A stretch of 35,515 nucleotides of DNA from an uncultured Blautia sp. (GTDB taxonomy: Bacteria > Bacillota > Clostridia > Lachnospirales > Lachnospiraceae): the NCBI GenBank assembly GCA_934371915.1, contig CAKROE010000018.1, forward strand, positions 1-35,515. The letters run 5' to 3'. The notes under the pieces were generated by a model, which saw only the letters and a program-made list of their open reading frames with translations, was not told the DNA's origin and made no database searches. Made by a program: the position numbers and the translations under genes. Position 1 is the stretch's first letter. The number at the start of each line of letters is the position of its first letter. Of this stretch, positions 1-8,869 are shown piece by piece.

Positions 1-1
1 C

Positions 2-1000
2 GAAGCTTATGAGTTCCCGATGATGGTTAAATCTTTCCAGTCCACATACTGGGATGCAGCTCAGGAAGGTATGAAGATGGCTGCTGAAGAACTTGGTGTT
101 ACTTATACAGCACAGGGACCGAACAGTGAGTCCGATATCGCTGACCAGGTTAACATGGTTAACACAGCAATCGCTTCCAACCCGGCTGGATTAGGTCTGG
201 CAGCTTGTGATACATCTTCTGTACTTGACGCTCTTCAGGATTGCGTTGACAAAGGAATCCCGGTTGTAACATTTGATACAGGTATCGCAGATGCTCCGGA
301 AGGATCTATCGCTTGCGAAGTTTGTACAGACAACGCACAGGCTGGTTCCGTAGCAGCAGAAAATATGTATAATGCAATCAAAGATGTTGTAGCTAACGCT
401 GATGGACAGGTTGTTATCGGTGAAGTTAACCAGGATGCTACAGCTCAGAACATTCAGCAGCGTGGTGGCGGATTCATCGACAAAATGATCGAACTGCTTC
501 AGGCTGATGGCAAAACAGTAGCAGTTGCAGGTAACGAATTCTATGTAAACGCAGCTAAAGGTGCTGATGCAACAGAAGCTGACGCAGATGTTGTTATCCA
601 GGTAGCTGTTCCGGCACAGACAACTGTAGAGCTTTGCTCCAATGAAGCTCAGGCTATCCTTTCCAAAGAAAACTGCATCGCTATCTTCGGTTCCAACCAG
701 ACAGCAGCAGAAGGTGTTCTTGCAGCTAACGCAAACCTGAACGTTCTTGGTTCTGATGCAGCTAACGGCGACGTTATCGGTGTTGGTTTCGATGCTGGTT
801 CTATCATCAAAGCAGCAGTTCAGGATGGAACATTCCTTGGTGCAGTTACACAGTCTCCTCTGATGATGGGCTACTATGCAATCTACGCTCTGACAGCAGC
901 AGCTAACGGACAGGAACTTGAAGATGTTCCTACAGATGGTTACTGGTATGATTCCACAAACATGGACGACGAGACAATCGCTCCAAACCTGTACGACTAA
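2..1000 (+). CDS. Sugar ABC transporter substrate-binding protein (5' end missing)
   Basis: This is the C-terminal ~332 residues of a ribose/galactose-type periplasmic-binding-protein-fold receptor (Peripla_BP_4 group). It delivers a sugar to an RbsABC-type importer. The frame is open from base 2 and the ATGs near base 20 are internal, so the signal peptide and start lie upstream of the window. Visible family features are the first-lobe stretch SFQSTYWDAAQEGMKMAAEE, the segment GIPVVTFDTGI, and the hinge/second-lobe segment VIGVGFDAGSIIKAAVQDG. Codon use is strongly biased (aac, atc, ttc, gtt, gct), as expected for a very abundant protein. Two hairpins follow the stop. The substrate is not readable from sequence; the rhamnulokinase downstream makes a deoxyhexose possible, but a terminator and a separate promoter lie between them. 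Confidence 0.9.
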   Translation, partial: EAYEFPMMVKSFQSTYWDAAQEGMKMAAEELGVTYTAQGPNSESDIADQVNMVNTAIASNPAGLGLAACDTSSVLDALQDCVDKGIPVVTFDTGIADAPEGSIACEVCTDNAQAGSVAAENMYNAIKDVVANADGQVVIGEVNQDATAQNIQQRGGGFIDKMIELLQADGKTVAVAGNEFYVNAAKGADATEADADVVIQVAVPAQTTVELCSNEAQAILSKENCIAIFGSNQTAAEGVLAANANLNVLGSDAANGDVIGVGFDAGSIIKAAVQDGTFLGAVTQSPLMMGYYAIYALTAAANGQELEDVPTDGYWYDSTNMDDETIAPNLYD

Positions 1001-1034
1001 TTTATAAAAATAATATAAGTTTTTAGTAACGGGT

Positions 1035-1070
1035 GAAAACCCCCAGGGCAGTGCCCTGGGGGTTTTCCTA
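1035..1070 (+). terminator. Strong intrinsic terminator after the binding-protein gene
   Basis: A perfect 16-bp inverted repeat (1035-1050 with 1052-1067) has only a one-base centre, and its GC-rich core is flanked by A-tract and T-tract arms. It starts 35 bases after the stop codon. The symmetric A and T arms mean it could stop transcription from either strand. Confidence 0.85.
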
Positions 1071-1075
1071 TGGAG

Positions 1076-1100
1076 AGTTTGCCTGACGGCAAACTTTTTA
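1076..1100 (+). terminator. Second terminator-like hairpin
   Basis: The arms AGTTTGCC (1076-1083) and GGCAAACT (1088-1095) pair perfectly around TGAC and run into a T tract. It sits directly behind the first terminator and may act as a back-up. Confidence 0.6.
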
Positions 1101-1101
1101 T

Positions 1102-1239
1102 ACCAGAATGAAATGCAACTCGATGGCGAAACACGCCATCTCGTTGTATGGCGTCTGCCATATGCCTACAAGAGTAAATACTTACTTACGTGCAAGCACG
1201 ACGTCAGTATTTATTCTTGCAGGCGCATTTCATTCTGGT
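1102..1239. repeat. Cloverleaf-like palindromic intergenic element
   Basis: A 138-bp element is closed by a perfect 15-bp inverted repeat (1102-1116 with 1225-1239). Three further helices fill it almost without unpaired bases: 1117-1128 with 1134-1145 (10 of 12 paired), 1147-1152 with 1157-1162 (perfect), and 1164-1181 with 1207-1224 (16 Watson-Crick pairs, one G-T, one mismatch). The long arm holds an inner CGTGC/GCACG hairpin. Together they form a compact four-way junction. It could be a MITE-like or REP-like mobile palindrome, or a structured RNA in the rhaB upstream region. No target-site duplication is obvious and the active strand cannot be decided. Confidence 0.7.
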
Positions 1240-1277
1240 GCAGCAAATAAAGACACTTTTTTTCACAAACAAGGTTC

Positions 1278-1306
1278 TTAACATCTGTATTTTTTTAGGA
1301 TAATAT
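1278..1306 (+). promoter_or_regulatory. Sigma-A promoter for rhaB and the isomerase gene
   Basis: TTAACA (1278-1283) and TAATAT (1301-1306) are separated by exactly 17 bases. The predicted start leaves a leader of roughly 85 bases before the rhaB ATG. No repressor site could be assigned with confidence. Confidence 0.65.
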
Positions 1307-1399
1307 GTTATTATCAAATATGAAAGAACCCGTTTTGTTACAGCGTTTTGCACAAAGCAGACGACTGTACATATCTTACATATTCAGGAGGATTTTACA

Positions 1400-2800
1400 A
1401 TGGCAACTTATTATGCAGCAGTAGATATGGGTGCATCCAGCGGACGTCTGATCCTTGGCCATATGGAAAACGGAAAGATCGAACTCGAAGAAATTCATCG
1501 TTTTGAAAACGGAATGGTTAAGAAAGACGGCGAGCTCTGTTGGGAGTTTGACCGTATCTTCAAAGAAATCGTAACAGGTCTTAAGAAATGCAAAGAGATC
1601 GGCAAGATCCCGGTAAGCATGGGCGTAGATACCTGGGGTGTTGACTTTGTCCTTCTCGACAAAGACGAAAAAGTAATCGGAAATACAGTTGGATATCGTG
1701 ACCACCGTACAGACGGTATGGACGAAGAAGTTTACAAGACAATCTCTCTCGAAGAACTGTATGCAAGAACCGGTATCCAGAAAGCCATCTTCAATACTGT
1801 ATATCAGTTAATGGCAGTTAAGAAAAAACATCCGGAATATCTTGAGCAGGCTGAAGCACTGCTTCATGTACCGGATTACTTCCACTATCTGCTGACAGGC
1901 CAGAAGACATGCGAATACACAGAAGCTACTACCGGTCAGCTTGTAAATGCAGAAACAAAAGACTGGGATTATGAAATCATCGACAGACTCGGATATCCGA
2001 GAAGAATTTTCCAGAAACTGATCATGCCTGGAACAAGCATCGGACATCTTACAGAAGAACTTCAGAAAGAAGTTGGATTTGATGTAGAAGTAGTTGCACC
2101 GGCAACTCACGACACAGGATCTGCCGTACTTGCAGTACCGGCAAATGACGATGACTTTATCTACATCAGCTCCGGTACATGGTCTCTGATGGGTATCGAA
2201 AGAAAGACTCCGGACTGCTCACCGAAGAGCTGTGAACTGAACTTCACAAACGAAGGTGGATATGCAGGACGTTTCCGTTACCTCAAGAACATCATGGGTC
2301 TCTGGATGATCCAGTCTGTACGTCATGAAGTAAATGACAAATACAGTTTTGCAGAGATCTGCGCAATGGCAGAAGAAGCAAAGGATTTCCCGTCCAGAGT
2401 AGATGCAAATGACGAGTGCTTCCTTTCTCCTGACAATATGACAGAAGAAGTCAAAGACTACTGCCGCAGAACAGGACAGAAAGTTCCGGAAACAATGGGT
2501 GAGATCGCAACTGTTATCTACACCAGTCTTGCAGAATGCTATGCAAAGACAGCAAAAGAACTGGAAGAAAGCACAGGAAGAACATATAGCCGTATTCATG
2601 TAGTAGGCGGTGGTTCCAACGCAGGATACCTCAACGAACTGACAGCAAAAGCAACAGGCAAAGAAGTTCATGCAGGTCCTGGCGAAGCAACTGCAATCGG
2701 TAACATTACCGCACAGATGCTTAAAGCCGGAGAGTTTAAATCCATCGAGGAAGCTCGTACAACAATCCACGAGTCCTTTGGAATTAAAATCTATAAATAA
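1400..2800 (+). CDS. rhaB: Rhamnulokinase
   Basis: FGGY-family sugar kinase that phosphorylates L-rhamnulose to L-rhamnulose 1-phosphate with ATP in the cytoplasm. Its 466 residues fit the RhaB length range. The N-terminal phosphate-binding stretch DMGASSGRL (residues 9-17) and the substrate-lobe motif VDTWGVDFVLLD (76-87) are typical of RhaB. THDTGSAV, SGTWSLMGIE and the C-terminal nucleotide-binding run VVGGGSNAGYLNEL complete the pattern. The start is supported by AGGAGG at 1386-1391, eight bases before the ATG. It is followed after 42 bases by an isomerase-fold gene, giving a kinase-isomerase pair; no rhamnulose-1-phosphate aldolase is visible in the window. Specificity for rhamnulose over related ketoses is inferred from family resemblance. 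Confidence 0.88.
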   Translation: MATYYAAVDMGASSGRLILGHMENGKIELEEIHRFENGMVKKDGELCWEFDRIFKEIVTGLKKCKEIGKIPVSMGVDTWGVDFVLLDKDEKVIGNTVGYRDHRTDGMDEEVYKTISLEELYARTGIQKAIFNTVYQLMAVKKKHPEYLEQAEALLHVPDYFHYLLTGQKTCEYTEATTGQLVNAETKDWDYEIIDRLGYPRRIFQKLIMPGTSIGHLTEELQKEVGFDVEVVAPATHDTGSAVLAVPANDDDFIYISSGTWSLMGIERKTPDCSPKSCELNFTNEGGYAGRFRYLKNIMGLWMIQSVRHEVNDKYSFAEICAMAEEAKDFPSRVDANDECFLSPDNMTEEVKDYCRRTGQKVPETMGEIATVIYTSLAECYAKTAKELEESTGRTYSRIHVVGGGSNAGYLNELTAKATGKEVHAGPGEATAIGNITAQMLKAGEFKSIEEARTTIHESFGIKIYK

Positions 2801-2842
2801 GCAAACCAATATTTTATTTAACAATCAATAGGAGGTTTTACT

Positions 2843-4261
2843 ATGTTAGTAAACACAAAAGCAAAAGTCGGTGTATTCTCTATTGCTTTAGGCGCATACC
2901 TGCCTCAGTTCCCGTCACTGGTACCTGAGTTTGAAGCACAGTATGAAGCTTTCAAAAAAACAATTCCGGATACAGTAGAAATCATTGACGGAGGAATGGT
3001 TACAACAAAAGAGCAGTCAATGGAAGCCGGAGATAAATTCCGTGCAGCAGACGTTGACCTTGTATTCCTTCAGATGCTGACTTATGCGACATCTTACAAT
3101 ATGCTTCCTGCAATCCGCGACCTGGATGTACCGGTTGTTCTGGTAAACGTTCAGAAACTGAAAGCACTGGATTATGATCACACAGATATCGCTGCATGGC
3201 TTGGCGAAGGTTATGCTTGTGGTGCTGTCGGCGAAGCTGTTGCCGATCTTGAGAGAGCAGGCAAGAGACATGCTGTTATCACCGGTGTTGTAGAAGGCGG
3301 AGATCCGGCTGTTCAGGCAGAGATCGAAGACTGGTGTAAAGCAGCTCAGGTAAGAAGAAGATTCCGTGATACTAACATTGCTCAGATCGGAAGACCATAT
3401 CCGGGTATGATGGATCTTTACATTGATGAGACAAACCTGTACAACAGAATGTTCCTGTACACCAAACAGTTTGACTGGGAAAAAATGTGGGCAATCGCTG
3501 ATGATATTACAGATGAAGAAGCAATCCGTGCAAAAGCACAGGATATTCTTGATACTTTCGACATCGAAGGCGGCGGCACAATCGAAAAAGTATGGGATAT
3601 GGCAAAATACGTTGTTGCATTCGAGAAATGGGTAAAAGACGAGCATCTTAGCATGGTTGCTTCCCATTACGACGGATTTGCACAGGGTAAAGCAGGTGTC
3701 CTTGACAGTATGCTGATCCCGGCATTCTCCATGCTGATCAAACAGGGTACAGCATGCGCCGTTGAAGGTGATATGAAAGTTGCTATGGCAATGAGTATCC
3801 TCAAGACAATTTCCGGTACAGGCCAGCTTTCTGAAATGTACTCCATCGACTTCAATGATGATATCTGCATCATCGGACATTCCGGAAGTGGAGATGCTGA
3901 TATTTCCGATAAGAAACCTACCATGAAGATCGTTCCGGTATTCCACGGCAAAACAGGCGGCGGATACCTGACACAGTTCTATCCATATACAGGCCCGGTT
4001 ACCTATCTTGCAATTACACAGGATGGCGACGGACACTTTAAATTTGTTGTTGCAGAAGGTGTAAACGAAGAGGGACCGATCCTTTCCTTCGGTGATACCA
4101 ACATGAGAACTCGTTTCACATGTGGTGCAAGAGAATTCGTAAATCGCTGGAGCGAAGCTGGCCCGACACATCATATGGCAGCTGCAACAGGAAGACATAT
4201 CGACACAATTCTGAAGGTTGCCAAGATCTTCAACATACCGGTTGATATCGTTACAAGATAA
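2843..4261 (+). CDS. L-fucose/L-arabinose isomerase-fold protein, candidate sugar isomerase
   Basis: A 472-residue cytoplasmic protein related to the AraA/FucI aldose-ketose isomerase fold. The N-terminal part carries Rossmann-like strands (VDLVFLQMLTYATSYNMLPA, VPVVLVNVQK). The C-terminal part has the family-type GPTHHMAAATGRH segment near residues 440-452, with a paired His as in AraA, plus acidic and His positions (AVEGD, IIGHSGSGD) that could bind the catalytic metal. It is not the classical TIM-barrel RhaA. Position directly after rhaB suggests it makes the ketose substrate for that kinase, so a non-orthologous L-rhamnose isomerase is a reasonable guess, but L-fucose or L-arabinose type substrates cannot be excluded. 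GGAGG lies shortly before the ATG. A terminator follows the stop. Confidence 0.75.
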   Translation: MLVNTKAKVGVFSIALGAYLPQFPSLVPEFEAQYEAFKKTIPDTVEIIDGGMVTTKEQSMEAGDKFRAADVDLVFLQMLTYATSYNMLPAIRDLDVPVVLVNVQKLKALDYDHTDIAAWLGEGYACGAVGEAVADLERAGKRHAVITGVVEGGDPAVQAEIEDWCKAAQVRRRFRDTNIAQIGRPYPGMMDLYIDETNLYNRMFLYTKQFDWEKMWAIADDITDEEAIRAKAQDILDTFDIEGGGTIEKVWDMAKYVVAFEKWVKDEHLSMVASHYDGFAQGKAGVLDSMLIPAFSMLIKQGTACAVEGDMKVAMAMSILKTISGTGQLSEMYSIDFNDDICIIGHSGSGDADISDKKPTMKIVPVFHGKTGGGYLTQFYPYTGPVTYLAITQDGDGHFKFVVAEGVNEEGPILSFGDTNMRTRFTCGAREFVNRWSEAGPTHHMAAATGRHIDTILKVAKIFNIPVDIVTR

Positions 4262-4297
4262 GATTTGCCTACCATTTTATTACACATATTCATATTC

Positions 4298-4333
4298 AAA
4301 AAGGAGATCGCTTTTTAAGCGGTCTCCTTTTTT
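4298..4333. terminator. Bidirectional terminator between convergent genes
   Basis: The A-rich arm ending in GGAGATCGCT (4298-4312) pairs with AGCGGTCTCC followed by T's (4319-4333), with one G-T pair. It ends the rhaB-isomerase unit, and the minus-strand kinase gene stops inside its loop, so it can also serve that operon. Confidence 0.8.
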
Positions 4334-6135
4334 GCAGGTATTCGTATTTCGACTTCTGTGCCACGGCCGGGTTCACTGGAATAAGTAAGTCCGTAGTCTG
4401 ATCCGTATAGAATCTGCAGACGGCGGTGTGTATTGTAAATTGCAATGTTTGTACCTCCGGAAGTACTGTTTCCGTTTCCGGAGAGAATTGTCGGAAGAAT
4501 TTCCGGAGAAATTCCCACGCCATCATCTGAAATGAGAAGAACAATGTCATTGTCTTCCATCCAGCCGGTGAGGACAATGGTACCTGATTTATCATCTGTT
4601 TCAAGAATACCGTGAAGAACGGAGTTTTCAACAATCGGCTGCAGTGTCAGCTTCGGAATGCTGTATTCCAGAAGTTCATCCGGAATATCTGAAATAAAAG
4701 AAATACTGTCATGGTAACGCATGTTCTGAATCTGAAGATAGATTGAAACATGTTCCGCTTCTTTGGAGATGGTACTCATACTCTGTTTACGGCTGAGCGT
4801 CAGCTTATAAAAACGTGACAGGCTCTGCACGGCATTGGAAACTTCGTCGGTGCGCCCCTGCTGGGCAAGCCAGTTGATCATATCCATTGTATTGTAGAGA
4901 AAATGAGGATTGATCTGTGCCTGCAGAGAATGAAACTCTGCAATACGAAGCTCCTCGGCAGCTTTTGCCTGTTCTTCCATCAGCTGATCCATTTTTCGTG
5001 TCATATAGTTGTATGTATCGATCAGATCACCGATTTCGTCATGATAGACGGGACTTGCCATTGGACTTAAGGTACCTTTTCGAACCTTGCTCATCTGATG
5101 GATGACGGAAGAAATACGGTTTGTGATCGAGCGTGACATAAAATGTGCCAGAAACAAAGCCAGGACCAGGAAAGCAAAATACATAAGTACATACTGGACC
5201 ATGATTCCGTTACTCTGCGCGATCAGCGGACCGGACGGAAGAACTGTCACCATAAACCATCCGGGCTGTTTGATATTATAAAATCCGGCATAAACCTTTG
5301 TATCCAGAATATAACGCTCGATAAAATTGTTGGAAGACATAAAAGAGTCTTCGATTGTCTCGTAATTCAGCAGATAAATTCCGGAAAGGGATTCATCAGA
5401 AGAAGCAACCACCGCATTTCGTTCATTGATGATATAGGAAACACTTCCATCAATCGGGAGGTTGTCTTTCAGCATATTGCGCAGATGGCTGGACGAAGTG
5501 TATAAGGCTATGTATGCCTGACGTGCCTGCCCCTGATAATAAAAAGTAGTAGAAGTGATATATGCCATATCCCCGTAGCTTTCCTTCTCGCGTTCGCCCA
5601 GATAAAATGCAGGACAGAAGAGAGAACCCTGCTGAGTACCCTGAAAGATACCATACCAGTAGGTACCACGTGCCTTACTCATCGGAGAAAAATAATCTTT
5701 TGTCAGATCATCGGTGAAAAGCCGCACAGACTGCGGCGGAAAGTCCATATAGATCTGGATGCCGGTGATCAGATCAGAAGAAACGAGATCTTTGGCATAT
5801 TCCTGAAAATCTTTGGCAGAATCCGTTTCAAGAAACATCTGAAACGGGGAATTGACCGGCTGATGGAACAGCGTCTGGAAAAATTTCTGCTCCGCAATTC
5901 CGTCATGTGCATCAATGACTTTCTGTACCAGCTCTTCCACATAAGGTGCGGTCTGGGCGCTGGTGTCCTGTTCCTGCCGGATCGTATAAGAGACAACCAT
6001 GTCATATAGTCTGCCGTAAAAGAAACCTGCCATCATAATGACCGGGATTGTGGCGGTAATCATCAGAACCAGTGTGAATTTGGAACTGAGCTTCATGTCA
6101 CCATAAGCCAGACGGAGTTTTTCTAAAAATTTCAT
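4315..6135 (-). CDS. YesM/LytS-type sensor histidine kinase
   Basis: Membrane sensor of the His_kinase (PF06580) class that pairs with YesN-type regulators in carbohydrate control. Two transmembrane segments (about residues 20-40 and 310-332) enclose a ~270-residue extracellular sensor domain. A HAMP linker follows (MSRSITNRI onward, ending near HDEIGDLIDTYNYM). The phosphoacceptor is His411 in QAQINPHFLYNTMDMI. The ATPase domain shows the N-box LQPIVENSVLHGI, the G-box SDDGVGIS and a closing PGRGTEVEI run. Its start overlaps the stop of the response-regulator gene by four bases, so translation is probably coupled. The signal is unknown; sugar or glycan fragments are usual for this family, and the nearby rhaB unit and importer are candidate targets. 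Confidence 0.92.
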   Translation of the reverse strand: MKFLEKLRLAYGDMKLSSKFTLVLMITATIPVIMMAGFFYGRLYDMVVSYTIRQEQDTSAQTAPYVEELVQKVIDAHDGIAEQKFFQTLFHQPVNSPFQMFLETDSAKDFQEYAKDLVSSDLITGIQIYMDFPPQSVRLFTDDLTKDYFSPMSKARGTYWYGIFQGTQQGSLFCPAFYLGEREKESYGDMAYITSTTFYYQGQARQAYIALYTSSSHLRNMLKDNLPIDGSVSYIINERNAVVASSDESLSGIYLLNYETIEDSFMSSNNFIERYILDTKVYAGFYNIKQPGWFMVTVLPSGPLIAQSNGIMVQYVLMYFAFLVLALFLAHFMSRSITNRISSVIHQMSKVRKGTLSPMASPVYHDEIGDLIDTYNYMTRKMDQLMEEQAKAAEELRIAEFHSLQAQINPHFLYNTMDMINWLAQQGRTDEVSNAVQSLSRFYKLTLSRKQSMSTISKEAEHVSIYLQIQNMRYHDSISFISDIPDELLEYSIPKLTLQPIVENSVLHGILETDDKSGTIVLTGWMEDNDIVLLISDDGVGISPEILPTILSGNGNSTSGGTNIAIYNTHRRLQILYGSDYGLTYSSEPGRGTEVEIRIPAKKETA

Positions 6136-7688
6136 TGTGTATTCCGCTCCCTGTATTCTGACGGTGAAAAGCCGCTGTATTTCTTGAAACTCTTGCCGAA
6201 ATAGTTGCCGTCACTGTAGCCGACCCGGGAAGAGATATCAGAAATCTTGAACCGTGCATCTTTGAGAAGCTGCTTTGCTTTTTCCATGCGGTATTCCGTC
6301 AGGTACTGGTTCAGAGTCTGTCCGGTTTCACTCTTAAAAAAGGTACACACATAAGAAGTAGACAGGAAGACGTGTTCACTGATATCTTTGACGGAAAGCG
6401 TCTCATGCATATAATTCTGACTGATATAATCCTTGATCAGAAAGATGGTTGGATTTTCCTGCGAGGAAGATTCTGCCTTGCGGAAAAACTCAGAAGTTTT
6501 GTCCACGAGTGTCTGATGCAATTCAGGGAAGGTGAAACAGTCATCAATTGTTTCGGCAATGCTTTCCACATTACCGGAACCTGCAATTTTTTGTTGATGA
6601 CGTGCATCTTCCAGACAGAGAAAAAGTTTGTAATACATGTCTTTTACCGGATTCTGCAGGAAACGGTGATTTTTGAAAAAGTTCTGATACAGCGTATCCA
6701 GAAACTTTTCGGCGCCATCAGCATCCTGACGTGAGAGGATATCCGCAAAGGAAGATGCAGGAGTATCTGCAAACACATTGGTCTGTACATCCGGGATATT
6801 TTCCAGAGATTCCGATGTCAGGAGGGAATTTTCCGGGAAAAAATATCCGCTCTGTAAAAGAATGACTGCGGAAGTATAAGTCTGGTAGGCTTTTGGCAGG
6901 CCACACACGGTATCGCCGACAGCAATAGTATAGCGGCCGTATTTTTCAAAATGGTTGCACAGAAATTCTCCGGTTGCATGAATCTGGTGGGAAGACGGAG
7001 CTTCCTGCGAAAAAAGAAAATAGACCAGATACTGCATTTTCTTTTCGAGATAGATACATTTTGTACGGAACGGTGCAAGAAAGTCAAGAAAATCCTGACA
7101 GAAGTCAGCCATTGATGGTACATTGGCTTCCAGAAAAAGATCAGTTTTTACAATGAAAGCTGTGAAATAAGTACTGCTGTTCATTGTGATGCCAAGTTCA
7201 GAAGTCAGGCCTGTGATGGTCTGGCTGTTTGTTCCGTATGGAAGTGTGAGCTGCAGGGCAAGCCGGGAGGCCGTCTCCATGGAGTGCAGCGTTTCTCCGC
7301 GGCGGGAATGGACTTTTTGCTGATAAAGTTCCCGGGCATCTCTGATCGCGTCTTCTATTTCGGAAAGACTGAATGGTTTTTCGATGTAGTTGACTGCTTT
7401 GAGCTTGATGGCGGCTTTGAGATATTCTTTGTCAGAGTAGCCACTCATAAAGATGGCAACACTGTCCGGAAGAAGCTTTTCCAGACGTTCCAGCATGGTA
7501 ATGCCGTCCATGCGGGGCATGCGGACATCACACAGGATGATCTCCGGTTTGTAAAGTCTGGCAGTTTCCAGTCCGTGTACACCATCATCGGCCTGAATCA
7601 CCTCATCGATTCCGAGAGATGACCAGTCCAGAGAGGAAATTACACCGGTGCGGGTGAGCTCCTCATCGTCTACAATCAGTAATTTCAT
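6132..7688 (-). CDS. YesN-type response regulator (REC plus AraC DNA-binding domain)
   Basis: 518-residue transcription factor. The N-terminal receiver domain carries the acidic pocket VDDEE, phospho-acceptor Asp54 in IILCDVRMPRMDG and the conserved Lys in NYIEKPF. A long middle region (about 130-400) without a clear motif is typical of YesN proteins. The C-terminal AraC-type double helix-turn-helix begins near IKDYISQNYMHETLSVKDIS and includes STSYVCTFFKSETGQTLNQY and ISDISSRVGYSDGNYFGKSF. GGAGAA precedes the ATG. It lies 28 bases after the CDP-glycerol-type transferase gene with no hairpin between, so it probably shares that transcript. Direct-repeat sites upstream of the importer at 11544 are possible targets, but the AraC protein encoded at 22231 competes for that role. 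Confidence 0.92.
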   Translation of the reverse strand: MKLLIVDDEELTRTGVISSLDWSSLGIDEVIQADDGVHGLETARLYKPEIILCDVRMPRMDGITMLERLEKLLPDSVAIFMSGYSDKEYLKAAIKLKAVNYIEKPFSLSEIEDAIRDARELYQQKVHSRRGETLHSMETASRLALQLTLPYGTNSQTITGLTSELGITMNSSTYFTAFIVKTDLFLEANVPSMADFCQDFLDFLAPFRTKCIYLEKKMQYLVYFLFSQEAPSSHQIHATGEFLCNHFEKYGRYTIAVGDTVCGLPKAYQTYTSAVILLQSGYFFPENSLLTSESLENIPDVQTNVFADTPASSFADILSRQDADGAEKFLDTLYQNFFKNHRFLQNPVKDMYYKLFLCLEDARHQQKIAGSGNVESIAETIDDCFTFPELHQTLVDKTSEFFRKAESSSQENPTIFLIKDYISQNYMHETLSVKDISEHVFLSTSYVCTFFKSETGQTLNQYLTEYRMEKAKQLLKDARFKISDISSRVGYSDGNYFGKSFKKYSGFSPSEYRERNTQ

Positions 7689-7716
7689 GGTTTTCTCCTT
7701 GATAGTGAAAAAGCTG

Positions 7717-8868
7717 TTACTGTTGGATCTTTTTTAATATCTGTTCACAGATCTGTGCACAACATGGCTCATGAATCTCATTAAAAAGCAGATTGACGCG
7801 GTCGCGTTCGGATTTCCAGTGAGAATCTTCTGTGAGAAGGGCATCCAGAAAACTCTGGAAAGTATCTGGTTTCGGTCCGGGAGTGACTTCGTCATAATTG
7901 AAATTCATACCACGTCCGGTCAGATATTCTTTCTGATCATATGGAAGAAAGATCATTGGTTTGTCGGTCAGAAGATAATCAATATAAATGCTTGAATAAT
8001 CCGTGATCAGGCAGTCAAAAATATTGAGGATTCCGGTTACATCTTCTGCCTGCTCGTTCCCGAGGAAACGGATTCTTTTTCCGAGATATGGCGCAGCAGA
8101 TCCCTGTTCGGCAATGTGTGTACGGATAAAAAGAAGCATCTTATGTTCTTCGAGAAATGCCTCCATCCGGTTCAGGTCAAAATCATCGAACGGGAAAAGC
8201 CGTACCTGCCCGTAGTCGCGGAAGGTCGGTGCATAAAGAACCGTACGCTCAAATTCCGGGAGATCCGGATAGATTCCGGAAAGAGTCGAGGCAGGATCAT
8301 TTGGCTGAAACATGCCGTCGTTTCGTGGCTGTCCCCATACTTTGATCAGATCTTCGGAAATATCAAAACTCTTTGCCATAAGTGGCACGAGTGCATGTGA
8401 AGTCGTGAGAACGTACGTATAGTTTTCGGAAAAAATCTTTCGAAAATAAATACGCGCCATTTTTTTGAGGTTTGGATCGAGCAGTGCGATCTTTTTCAGC
8501 GGTACACCGTGCCAGAGATTGACGATCAGCCTGTTTTTGCCGAGACCGCTCGCATAGGCAGGGAGTCCGGCAGAAGTAAACCACACACCGGCGTTCAGAA
8601 CATATCGGATTCCGGCTGCGCTTTCAGTCTCGATAAAGTACGGGCTGCCGTATTCGGCGGAGAGCTCTGCGCGAAGCTTCGGATCATTGATGACAAATCG
8701 AGGCGTGATCTCCGGCAGGTTCTCTTTTACATATTCAAAAAGATAACGGGAGTTATAGTTATAATGCCGATTATCCGTTGAGGAAAAAATCCAGATATAT
8801 GGATCCGGCTTTTTGTCTGCAAAGTGCTTCAGAAATTCTGCAAGCACCAGGCTTTTAATTTTACTCAT
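7717..8868 (-). CDS. CDP-glycerol glycerophosphotransferase family protein (TagB/TagF-like)
   Basis: 383-residue membrane-associated transferase of the Glyphos_transf family, which moves a polyol-phosphate from a CDP-activated donor during assembly of teichoic-acid-like or phosphate-linked surface polymers. The family His motif is seen in NLWHGVPLKKI, the second His in LLFIRTHI, and the donor-site motif in CLITDYSSIYIDYL. At the C-terminal side PMIFLPYDQKEYL follows the usual pattern. It is shorter than full TagF polymerases and closer to TagB-type primases, but the exact reaction is not determined. It begins one base after the stop of the upstream fusion gene, so the two are almost certainly co-translated. 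Co-transcription with a sensor kinase and regulator is unusual. Confidence 0.85.
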   Translation of the reverse strand: MSKIKSLVLAEFLKHFADKKPDPYIWIFSSTDNRHYNYNSRYLFEYVKENLPEITPRFVINDPKLRAELSAEYGSPYFIETESAAGIRYVLNAGVWFTSAGLPAYASGLGKNRLIVNLWHGVPLKKIALLDPNLKKMARIYFRKIFSENYTYVLTTSHALVPLMAKSFDISEDLIKVWGQPRNDGMFQPNDPASTLSGIYPDLPEFERTVLYAPTFRDYGQVRLFPFDDFDLNRMEAFLEEHKMLLFIRTHIAEQGSAAPYLGKRIRFLGNEQAEDVTGILNIFDCLITDYSSIYIDYLLTDKPMIFLPYDQKEYLTGRGMNFNYDEVTPGPKPDTFQSFLDALLTEDSHWKSERDRVNLLFNEIHEPCCAQICEQILKKIQQ

Positions 8869-8869
8869 G

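Noticed and set aside
1102..1239. The cloverleaf element as a tRNA gene
   Set aside because: It is too long at 138 bases, its stems have the wrong lengths, and no T-loop GTTCRA or CCA-type end is present.
3017..4198. A 393-codon open frame antisense to the isomerase gene
   Set aside because: It is Cys/Ser-rich with no family resemblance, lacks a ribosome site and lies fully opposite a gene with clear family motifs; it is a codon-bias shadow.
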